Below, piece after piece: positions 48,404 through 61,000 of a stretch of DNA of 64,000 nucleotides. Both the position numbers and the translations under genes were made by a program. Under the pieces are notes generated by a model. The model worked only from the letters and a program-made list of their open reading frames with translations, did not search any database and was not told where the DNA came from. This DNA comes from Dysidea avara (taxonomy: Eukaryota > Porifera > Demospongiae > Dictyoceratida > Dysideidae): contig NC_089278.1 in the NCBI RefSeq assembly GCF_963678975.1, forward strand, positions 15,481,959 to 15,545,958, in the 5' to 3' direction. Each line of letters starts with the position of its first letter. The stretch's first letter is position 1.

Positions 48404-49850
48404 ATTATTATTATTATTATTTGGTGTACTGTGCAGAAATCAAGGTGATTATAATGCACATGCAGGTATGATTATCTAAGAGGGTACAAAACTGATCGTG
48501 TGTGTGGGGGAGTTTATATAAGGGGGGATTGAGTTCCACAGTTTTATGTCGATGGGAATAAAGAAACTTTAAAACTGTCAACTCTAGTGTCAAGTTGGTT
48601 GAAGTAGCCTAGAAGGGTGGGATAGGAATCAGACATCATGTGGTACACTGCCAAGATTATTAATTATTTTATACATCATTTCTAATTTCGCTCTGATTCT
48701 TCTGGTTTCCAGGGAAGGTAAATTAAGATTAGTTAACATTGATGAGACACTTGAGAATCTATCATAGTCCTTAATTAAAGCATAGTCTTGCTGCTGATCT
48801 CTGAACTGATTCTAGAAGATCAATGTTTGCAGCTGTGTGGGGGTCCCAAACAGGAGAGGCATATTCTATTACAGGTCTTACCATGGCTTTATAGCAGTTA
48901 AGTTTCATATTGATGGGACAGTGGTATAAGTTACGATACTAAAGGCATTGGCTTTGGTGGCTTTATTTGCAATCTGTTCATTCCAATCTATTGTTACTCC
49001 AAGATATTTAGCATGTGTAACTTCATTTATTGGTTGGTTGTCAATATCATAATAGATATGAGGTATGATGTTCCTTTTGTTAGAGATTCTTAAAAATTCA
49101 CGGGTTAAATATCATCTGCCATTTTTGTGTGAGGAGGTTGAGATCTCTCTGTAAATCAAGGCAGTCTTCTACAGAATGGATATTACGGTAAAGAATAACA
49201 TCGTCAGCGTATAATTTGATCTTGCTTTGTACATGTAAAGAATGTCATTAATGAATATTTAAAACAACAAAGGAGCTAGTACCCTGTGGAACACCAGAGA
49301 GAACATCAGATGGAGAGCTTTGCTTGTTATCAAGAATTACTCTTTGTGAACGGCTACAAACAAAATTCTCAATCCATGTGAGGAGGGAGCCTCTGATATC
49401 ATCAGTAGTGATATAACTTGTAAAAGAGTCAGGAATTGGGAACTTTATTGAATGCTTTGCAAAAGTCTAACAGTAGCACATCACATTGTCCTTTTCCATT
49501 CAAACACTGAGCAAAGTCATGTATTGTGGTAATAAGTTGGGTTACACAGCTTCTACATTGCTGGAATCCGTGTTGAAAACTTGGTGGAAATCTAGATGTT
49601 CAATTATACAGGAGTAAATAATGTTCCGATATTTTGGAACAGATACAGGTTGGTGAGATTGGACGGTAGCTAGTTGCTAGGATCATCCTTTTTACCTTTT
49701 TTGTATATGGGGACAACTGAGGCAGATTTCCAAATGACAGGTAACATCCCCTGGTTAAGTGAAGCTTGGAAAATCAAACACAGGGAAGGAGCAATCTCAT
49801 TGGCAACCTCTTTAAATATTATTATTATTATATTATTATATTTGTTACTG
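48404..49850 (-). mobile_element. 5'-truncated LINE copy A (reverse transcriptase core to 3' end)
   Basis: Read on the minus strand, reverse-transcriptase motifs appear in order: GMLPVIWKSASVVPIYKKG, FCKAFNKV, a SGVPQGT-like segment, YADDVILYRN, then RPVIEYASPVWDPHT. The frame is interrupted by stops and shifts. The 3' end is an (AAT)n run preceded by a TTTCTGCACAGTA word shared with copy B. The motif set fits Jockey/CR1-type non-LTR elements; the endonuclease end is absent. Confidence 0.8.
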
Positions 49851-50640
49851 TGCAGAAATCAAAAAGATTGTTGTGCACAGGTGTGATCATAATGAATGTT
49901 CAGGTTAGTACAAAACTCATCTAAGGTAGGGGAGTGAATTACAAAGGGGGGGAGTGTGTTCCAGAGTCTGATTGTAGAAGGGAAAAAGGAAAATTTATAA
50001 GAATCGATCATAGTGTCAAGCTGTTTATAATAACCTTCCCTTGATGGACGATGATTAGGTATTAGATCATTTGTGGGTATACTTAGATTGCCATTAATTA
50101 TCTTATACATTGTAGTTATCTTAGACTTGTTTCTTCTTTCTTCGAGGGTAGGTAAATTTAATGATGACATCATTCTTGTTACACTACTAAATCCAGAAAA
50201 ATCATTGTAGCAAAATCTAGCTGCTCTCCTTTGGATGGACTCAAGTTGGTTTATGTTGGTGTGGGTGTGGGGGGCCCAGACAGAGGATGCATATTCAACA
50301 ATGGGACGGACCATCATCTTATAACAATTGCTCTTAACAGAAACAGGGCATTGGTGAAGGTTACGGCGCAAGAATCCATTAACCTGGTTTGCTTTGCTAG
50401 TGACTCTTTGAATGTGTTCATTCCATGATAGTTTCTGGTCAATGGTGACCCCGAGATATTTCATGTGAGGAACCTCAGAGATGATAGAATTCTCCAGATG
50501 ATAGCTATGAATGATGGGATTTCTTTTATTGGTAATTCTCAAGTGTTCGCATTTCTTAATGTTAAATTCCATCATCCAAGTACGAAATACAATTAGCATC
50601 TGTGATGTAACTTTACAACTACAACTTTTCAAGTAGGTAT
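49817..50640 (-). mobile_element. 5'-truncated LINE copy B with open 257-codon frame
   Basis: One uninterrupted frame covers the C-terminal third of a non-LTR reverse transcriptase: MKYLGVTIDQKLSWNEHI, MVRPIVEYASSVWAPHT, QLESIQRRAARFCYN, and RLWNTLPPFVI near the end. The same 3' end as copy A is followed by an ATT/TTA-rich run at 49817-49850. It is less decayed than copy A. Because it lacks the catalytic core, it cannot work alone. Confidence 0.85.
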
Positions 50641-50710
50641 GGCCTTAGATCCACTGCATGATTACCTAGAGAGAGAACCATCATTGATGATACATACAAT
50701 ACATTATTAG

Positions 50711-51236
50711 CAGTGTTGGGAGTAACGCGCTACTTATGTAACGCGTTACGTAATATTATTACTTTTGTGGTAACAAAGTAATATAACGAAATACGCTATA
50801 AAAACAGGTAATATAATGCAAGCTACTTTACTTACAAATGTAACGCGTTACCTAAGTAATATAGTTACTGTAACGAATCTAATATTACGTAATATTATTA
50901 CTACAAGTAACGAAGTTACTAATCTCGTTAGTTATCCTCTGAGTAATGCCTAGCCACAGCGAAGTAACGAGGCCTACTGAATGAAGCTTATTCACCAGCT
51001 TCTTACTTATAACCAAAATTTGCATATTGTCCAACAGCGCAATCATGTCACGTGATAAGGTGGTAGTTTCACACGTGACAGTTTAAGGCTGTGGACACAA
51101 AGTAATATAATATGTAATATTATTACAGTTACTTTATTTTATGGGTAATATGTAACTGTAACTAAATAGTTCAGTTGCAAGTAATATGTAATATTATGTA
51201 ACTAGTTACTTTTACAAAGTAACTTGCCCAACACTG
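50711..51236. repeat. hAT-like element, copy 1, with 8-bp duplication ATTATTAG
   Basis: The ends CAGTGTTGGGAGTAACGCG and GTAACTTGCCCAACACTG form the terminal repeat. ATTATTAG lies exactly on both sides (50703-50710 and 51237-51244). The inside is built of GTAATATTATTAC and ACGCGTTACGTAA words and includes ATGTCACGTGATAAGGTGG. No transposase is seen. Copy 2 lies at 55800-56291. Confidence 0.93.
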
Positions 51237-51456
51237 ATTATTAGTCCTCGGTCTCGTGCGACCACAGTCAGATCAAGCAATATGAGATCTTGTGGGCACG
51301 GCAAGGAGTGTGTACATGTAAAAAAAAAAGACTGACAACAACAGCAACAACAATAATAATCACAAGACAAAAATTAAGTTAAGTGCTCGGTTGACCAATC
51401 TATACAGTCATTAAGCATAATTGAGCCACTCCCACTCCTAGCAGTTTTAGTGTAGG

Positions 51457-51504
<48 letters not shown>

Positions 51505-51522
51505 AGATATATATATATAGTA
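51457..51522. repeat. (TA)n / (GATATA)n microsatellite
   Basis: A long TA run grades into AGATAT repeats, about 270 bp downstream of hAT copy 1 and 100 bp before the ZCCHC24 promoter. Confidence 0.9.
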
Positions 51523-51539
51523 ACTGAAATGTGCCACGA

Positions 51540-51818
51540 CTGCAATGCTCAGCCACGCCCCCACCTGTGTGCGGTATTGCATGACGTCACGTGTGGTTTT
51601 GCGGTATCATTTCTCGCTAAGGGGTGACGCCAGCCGAAGTACTGGGAAGCAGAACTCGCTGTAATAACTTGTGGACAGATAATATAACCAAATGTAAACG
51701 GATACAGTATGCCTCCAGGGGTAGTGGGCCGGGTTTTACCACGAGTACTATGTCATCACTCTGCATGAGGCATATTGCTCAGTTTGGGGTAAGGCACGAT
51801 CGCAGTTGTTTAGCTCAG
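51540..51818 (+). promoter_or_regulatory. ZCCHC24 promoter and first exon region
   Basis: The stretch is GC-richer than its surroundings and contains a CRE-like TGACGTCACGTG at about 51580. A GTAAGC donor at 51819 and an acceptor at 52004 outline a first exon and intron. From the ATG at 51750 a frame (MSSLCMRHIAQFG...) runs to the donor and joins in phase with the next exon, so the protein may start here. Confidence 0.55.
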
Positions 51819-52010
51819 GTAAGCAGTTTTGAGTTATCTGTAGATTGTAGTTGTATTTGTTTTGAAATTGGGCATCGACCGGTACTGCAGCAGTGTGCTT
51901 GTTAGCTATAAATGTCAACTAGTTAACTAGCTGTATAGTAGACAAAGAAGGGTAGCTATATATATGACTCCGCTAATACCTATAGTTTACCATTTTTGTT
52001 GCAGGTGAAC

Positions 52011-53211
<1,201 letters not shown>

Positions 53212-55020
53212 ACTAAATGTTGTGTGCTGTATACAATTGTGTAAATATGTGGTATAGATAATTCTATATTCTGTAAATATGTATGTAGATAGTAATTCAC
53301 ACTATTAGTCTATACAAGTACTGGAGAGCATATTAAACAAACAGTAGTGAAGTTCTTAGAAAACAAGTTCTATTGCACTCAACAGTAGTACTAGTTCCTG
53401 ATAGGAACTAATATATGTTATACCATGGCTGTGAGGGATTTTGCTGATATATACACGAGGACTGTATGGCCCTCATGCTTTGGTCAGTCATGGTACAAGT
53501 GATATATATCACTCTAGGAACATACTCACTTGATAGATGAAAGAACTACAGGGCACTCACCCTGTTCCTTTTATACATCAGTATCTGATGATCAATAGTG
53601 GTTGAATAGCTGTTAGAACATTGTTCATATGTAAAACTGTGCTACCATTATTGCCTGGGCAATATCACAAATATGCGAGTTAAACCCCAAGTGGCACCTT
53701 TGAACACCCACGCTAAATTGTACATACTTAAGATATGGGTAAACATTTAGACATAGAAAGTTGGTATTCAAACAGTTAAGATCATGTGATCCATGCTGTG
53801 CCAGCTCACTTGTCATCAAGAAATGAAATCATGAAAAGTTGTGGGGTTTAATTTAACGGAATACTTCTGAAATGACACAACTCTAAAATGGCAACCTTTA
53901 TTTGGGGACACTAACATTTTGAAGCATTGGTCCTATGGAGAAATGATTTCATTTCATTTGATTAGCTTCCCAGCAAGTTCCTAGTGGAATAGCACTTCCA
54001 ATTAGCTGGCAATGTTCATGTTGCAGGCAGAGAAAATTCCAATTCCCAAGCTCTTTTGGGATTCTTTCTCTATTCAATGATAATTCTGATTCCCTGTATA
54101 TTTATAGCCTTCCCTAGTGAGATAGTAACAGTGAAAATATTTATAACCATCTGGTATGAGGGCTGGCATGGGCTCTGGGATGCATGTAGCATGGACATAC
54201 AATTTGTCCTTCAGAGCATTTGGGAGGTGTTCATGATGAAAATGAGATGACAATGTGTGACTGACTTTCTCTGCTGTCAGTAATAACTACACTACATATT
54301 CTAATAGAACGAGGTAAACTGCACTTATTATTTAATAAAAACAAATATTGTTTACTGATCATTTGTGGGTGTGTCATTAAATCACATGACATCATGTGAT
54401 GTACATACACTAACAACAAATATGACATGGATACATGTTACTCTATTTAGCTACAAATACAAATGTTGTCGATGTAGTGCATGGGTATGCTGCATGTGTG
54501 AGAGTTGCTAAGTAACAAGTCTAGTTGTCATGCCAACCGTCGTCATATGTTATCAACTATATCTCCAGCTGTAATGACATCACCGTAGTAACAACTGTAT
54601 CACTACGGAAACAGTTACTCATTTGGAGCCAAACAGTGAAATATAGGGTTCCCAAAATATTGAACCCCCCAAGCACCGATTGCCCCTAACTGAACACATC
54701 ACATACAAACTAATATAATATAACACTTTCACACCTCGCTTAAAAGGGAAGAGAAAGTATATAAATGCCATATAGCACTATTAGTTGTAACATGGGACTT
54801 ATGATTTGTCTGATACATGAGTAAGCACTGAAATCTTTGTTGGGCAGTAAGATGAAGCATGAGAGCTATTTCTATCTCTTAAATATTTCAGTATGAATAT
54901 GTCACTTAGTTTACAATCTGGCTTTATTCATCTGTCACAGTTTACTAAAAGTGCTAACGAATATTCAAATAGCATTAATCGAATAATGTCATGTCGACTG
55001 AATAGCTTCTATCTGAACGA
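53212..55020. other. Spacer between ZCCHC24 and NF-kappa-B (tail to tail)
   Basis: No exon is recognised. At about 53425-53520 lie words of the palindromic GATATATA/CCATGGC family seen at 16471 and 16800. The 3' untranslated regions of both genes should lie here. Confidence 0.5.
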
Positions 55021-58000
55021 TTACTTTGGCACTGCCCATGTTACAATGATTACATATGAAACACACTGCTTACAGTGGTGAGTAACCATTCCACCTTGAG
55101 GCCCAGAGCTGATCCCCGAGTCATACGTCACTTTTGAAGATTCACCACCTGTGCCATGACATGTACACAATACACAGGTACTATACCACTAACCACTCTT
55201 GTTGCTAGGTTGTTGCGTGTTGGTAGGGAGGGGTAGACGGCCTGTGTCCCGGTCAATAACAGTGACACAATCATTACGAGACATTTCAATTAGACTGGAT
55301 CGTAGCTTGCTAATAGTGCCACCACTGGCCTGTATAGAGGTGCAATTACAATTTACTACAATTTACTACAATAACAAAGGAAAAATATGTATGTCAAACA
55401 TTTCGGCAGACAAAAATTTCATTATGTAGTCATGATCAGGTTGATTCCCCTAAATAGGTTGCAATTATGAGTTCTTGGAAAAGGATCATAGTTAAAATTT
55501 TCTGCTTATGTGGAAGCAGACAGACAGACAGACAGACATAGTTTACAAAGTAATATAAGTGTACCACACGTGAATTCCAGGAAACTACATGGCTGGCTAG
55601 GGAAGTGCACCTGTTTGTTTGACAAGCAAGCTTCATTGAAAATTTTAAAAAGAAAAACAATACATCATTGTACCTAGGCAGTTTTTGGACAGAAAAAAAA
55701 ATGCTGCAATTACAATTCATTTGCTTGAACATACACAACTACATGCAATCACAAGATACACCACTGGGGGGGAGGCGATAGTTACAAACAATATACAACC
55801 AGTGTTGGGAGTAACGCATTACGTAATATTATTACTTTTGTGGTAACTAAGCAATATAACGAAATATGCTATAAAAACTCAAGTTAGTTTACTTTACTTA
55901 CAAATGTAACGCGTTACCTAAGTAATATAGTTACTGTAATGAGTATGTAATATTATTACTACAAATAGCGAAGTTACTAATCTCGTTAGTTATCCTCTGA
56001 GCAATGCCTAGCCACAATGAAGTAACGAAGCTTACTGGATGAAGCTTATTCACCAGCTTCTTACATATAACCAAGATTTGCATATTGTCCAACAACGCAA
56101 TCATGTCACGTGATAAGGTGGTAGTTTCACACGTGACAGCTTAAGGCTGTGGACACAAAGTAATATAATATGTAATATTATTATAGTTACTTTATTTTAT
56201 GAGTAATATGTAACTGTAACTAAATAGTTCAGTTGCAAGTAATATATAATATGTAATTAGTTACTTTTACAAAGTAACTTTCCCAACACTGTATACAACA
56301 ATGCACTAATTACAGCTCACTCACCTCATAGTAATTCAGCAGCTCCCTGGTGGGGCTGCTCATGGTCTTGAAGGCATCCAGTAATGGCACCAAATCTAAC
56401 AGAGCACACAACTTCTTCCAATCTTTTCCTTCATTGGACACGTCCAATAACAACGACAACTTCATTCTTGTCATGTAGTCTAGGTCGTCCATGTCACCTG
56501 TAATTACATCATGTAATGAGGAACATCCCCTAATGATTAACTAGTACTCTGTGTGTGTGTATGTGTGAGTGTGTATGTGTGTGTGTGCATGTTTATAACC
56601 ATTTGGTTGTGCTACCTTACAGCAAAGTGGTTGCATCAGCTTGCACACATTTATAATACAAACTGTTCTAGGTTTGTCTTGGTATGTGTGTGTACGTGTG
56701 TAGTGTAGTGCACAGGTAGGTACACATATATAACAAAATGCAAAAAAATTTTCCCTGCACAAAGTGTGTGCATCTAATGTGGTACAGCCATGGACTAATA
56801 ACAAACATTACACAGTAACATAGTCCACGATGAAGAACTAACTTTCAATCTTGATAATGGATGATGCGTTCACTTCATCACCGGATGAATTAGATGAGTG
56901 AGTTAATGAGATACCTTCCAATTGATGACGTATTTCTTGATCTGTAAGAATCCATACAACTGAGTACTGTAAACAATATAGTGGTTACCATGGAAATCTT
57001 CACTGGTAATATTCTCCAGAACACGTACTGCCTGTAAATACAGCAGTAACCATAGAAAAATATCACAATTGATAGCCCACCTCAGTATGCTGCCTTATCC
57101 TAGCGAGGTCTAATGGAGTCTCCTCTTCAAGGTTCTTTATTGTGCAATCTGCTCCCCCACTCACTAGTAAGTTGATCAGTTGAGCATTACCAAGACTAGC
57201 GGCTAGGTGTAGGGGGGTGTTGCCAGCAAAGTCTGCTTGATCTGGGTCACTACCCGCCTGTCATAACACAGCTGTATCCTTGACAACATCAATAACACCA
57301 TAGTGACTCACATCTACTAACAGATAACCACACAATGCAATGTCACCCTTCTCTACAGCATAGTGAAGTGGTGTTCGTCCAGACTTGCCATCCTATTTAG
57401 TATAGTAATAGTCTACTCTACTACTTTGATAACCAAGTACCTGTATACTCAAGTTAGCTCCAGCACGGTGTAATAATTTCAGACAATCAATACTGCCACA
57501 GAGTGCAGCCAAGTGTGCCGGTGTGTGTCCTGTGTATGTATTGTCATTGGTTTACAATGGACTCTAATAAGAGCTCACCATTAACATTCATTATCAACAT
57601 GTCAGAATAGACAGTAACTGGAGCAAGATGTGTCTTGCGATTGAGCAGACACTTTATAGCCTCAGGGTAGCCCATGTGAGCTGCCAGATGCATGGCAGTG
57701 TTGCCATTACGGTCACACACTAGAGGGTTTGCTCCTGCCACTAACAGGTGCTCCATGACAGCATGTTGTCTGGTGATAACCGACAAGTGAAGTGGAGACT
57801 GAAGGAATAACATAATGTAATGGTTGCGCATATGGTGACATGTGGTCACCTGTTTGAAGTTGTTCAGGCAGTCAACAATTGGGGTCTCTGATGCTGGGAG
57901 GGTGGGTAGTATGTCCAGTAACGTCACAACAACATCTTCTTGGTGGTTGATAATGGCAACATGAATCACCCTAGTAACATACACACACTAGGTCACTATT

Positions 58001-61000
58001 TAGACTTTTGCACAAACTATTGGTGGTCACTAATAAGAGTTCATGTTAGTCACTATTAAGAGTAAAACACTTACGTATCTCCATCACTGTTTTGTACAGC
58101 TGTAAGGCTTCTCTGTGCAGCAAGCAAGTATCGTACATCCTTGGTCCTAGCCCAGTGCATAAGAGCATCAAACATTCTCTCACACAACTGATAAGCTGCC
58201 ATTTGTCGTTGTTGTAGTGACTGGAGGACTGCATCATCTGTTACAATGGTGGTAATATTGAGTACTTAATACAATGCCCACTAACAATGACCATACCTTC
58301 TTGACTTGACCCCTCCATGAAACCTGACTCTTCTTCTTTATCTTGATGTCCTGGTAACACCATGACAATCACTAACATTGCCATGACAACCACTGTACTC
58401 ACCTTTCAGTTGAGTTGCCTTAGAAATACCTGGACAATGAATTGTACTGTTATATTCCAACAGTACTTCACCAACTCACCCTTTCCTCCTGCAGTGGGGT
58501 CACTTTCCTTCTTAACTGAAGGGGGTCCTGCTCCACGATGTCTGAAACCTCCCATTCCCATCATTGGTGGGTAGGATTGGGGTGGGGGATAAGGGTAATT
58601 CCCTTGTTGTGGTTCAAACATGCTAGCCACAGGTGGCAGTGGTTGGTGGGTGGGGTCTGCAGCAAATGGGTTGTTCCCTCCCATGTGATGATAACGTTGT
58701 TGTTGATCACCATAGCTACCACTGCTGCTACCTGCTCCTCCACCAAAACTGTGCATGTTGCCATGGCCACCACCTGCACCAGTAGCTCCACCCATTCCAA
58801 AGCTCCACCCGCCAGATGCACTATCTCCAAAGGCACTGAAGAATCCTCCTCCTCCACCACCACCACCGCCCCTACCTGGGGGATTCCCTCCAGACCCATC
58901 AAAGAACTGGTTAAAATGGTTGATCTTTTTGCGCCGTTTCTGACCAATCTTTTCTTCGTCTGTAAAAAACAACAACAACAACAATGTGACTACCACAATA
59001 AAAGCCCTCAGGACAAATAAACTATGAATGTAGTGAGGCTCCAAATATTAACATCAACATTATATACTCCTGTAATATATATTTTTACAAGTTTACTGTA
59101 AATGTAGAATAACAATTATATCCAGGTTGTGTAATAGTCCTGGCATGAAGGTTTGTACCAACCCCAAAGGAGTTTTGGTTATCAAACTTCCAGCCCCAAC
59201 ACCTCACTACTAATACCAAGTATTCTTAATTGATTAGAATGCACCAGCAAGGTTTCTATGCTATTTAGAGATCTGACGATAATGTGGGCGAGGGCTACCC
59301 ACAAATTAATCTTCTTCTTGTCTCTACTGACTGGTTGAACCAGTGAAGTTTTGAACATGTCTCAACATAATGTCTCTGACCTCTTGACTCCCTGGCCTTG
59401 ACACAGATCATATTAACTAACCAGTCAACATCTACCAAGATGACAGTGATAAATATGACAACTCCACAGACAATGTTGTTGAGTCTTACACTTACCCCCT
59501 GCCATCACCATCAGTCACAACGTAAGTTTTCATTTGAGTGAGTCGTACGGGTATATGGAAGTACTACAAACTTGACAGGTCCTCTCCTAGTTCTTTTTTT
59601 TTTTCTAGTCTGGTCTGTTACAGTTTTGATCATGACATAGCAGTCCAAAGCACCAAACTTGGTACAGTCACTCTTTATAATAACATACTAAGCGATTTCA
59701 GAAGAAGTCCCCACCATGAAGTCACCTACCACTCCTTAATCATTTTGTCACCCACAGAATTAAAAACCCATGATAATCAATCTTCCCAAGTATACAAGGA
59801 GTACTACTACTATTTGTAATGGAGTAATCCATGATCTTTTGTGGGTAGTTTACTGACAAAGTTATTATTAGATAAATTGCACCCAAATTATAGCTCTTTT
59901 GTACAAAAGGCTGTCTTTTAAACTCATTACAGATGTTATTAAACAGTACAGTAGCAGAGCCGGAGGAGGGAAAATTGAGTTGGTCAGGCCATTGACTATA
60001 ATGTTGAAATTGCTACTACATGTCAATGAGAGAGGAGCTGTTGCACAGTGTGCGAAGTGCGAAGCACAAGCATTCTAGGGGGGTCTGGGGGCATGCATGC
60101 CCCCACAGGAAATTTTTGAAACTTAGACACTCAGATATACAATTTTAATGAATTTCACTGCTAGCTAGCTATATAAATATGCTCAAGCCTATCTGTTGTT
60201 CTTCAGACTTTCTATACTATGTATAATTGTAGACCTGACATACAGGGGACACAGCATGAAACTTGCTGTATGGTTCATTTAGTTATAGCTAGAAATTAGA
60301 AGTTCAAGGGGGGTCTGGGGGTGCAACCCCCAGGAGCTGCAGAATTTTTGCAATTTAAAGGCTTGAAAATGCCTTAAAATTTAAAATTGATGCTAATTTT
60401 TAAAGTAAAACTAGCTAGCAATTTGCAACTTTCCCCCCAAATTTCACAGGGAACCCATGCAGCATGGCCCCCTTTAGCTGGGATATAATTACTATACAGT
60501 GAATTCACACAGCTACAATAAAAGGCTACACAGCTACAAAAATACAGTATACTACTATACTGGTTTGTATGAAGTGAACGGATCATCACGTAAATATACT
60601 GGTAGACAGTCACGAGACCAATCAGTATTCGAAAATGGTGCGATGTGGGTGAGACTGAGAGTTTGCTCAGTATCTCGACAGGACGAGTGGGTAGTTGAAG
60701 AGGAGTGATTTCTACTCAACATCTCATCCAGATGGCCACCATGTAATGTATGGGTGTACAGCTTCTTGCCGCGGAATGAGTCATCTGGTTTGTCACTGCC
60801 AGCCCTTCGCCCAGTAAAAGAAGCCAAGAGAGACAAGCCAAGGAATGCTAATGATTATTTTATGAAGATTGAATTGTGATATAAGTGTGCTGGTTTAGAA
60901 TCAAAGAAGGCACCTGCCTTACACGTGATAAATGCCAACTGTCAGCATAAGTGATACTGTACGTAGAACCCACAATCATTTCTGTACAGAACGATACGAA

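Noticed and set aside
58538-59020. Plus-strand open frame of 160 codons, and a second minus-strand frame over the same bases
   Set aside because: Both are shadows of the Gly-rich NF-kappa-B exon read in other frames.
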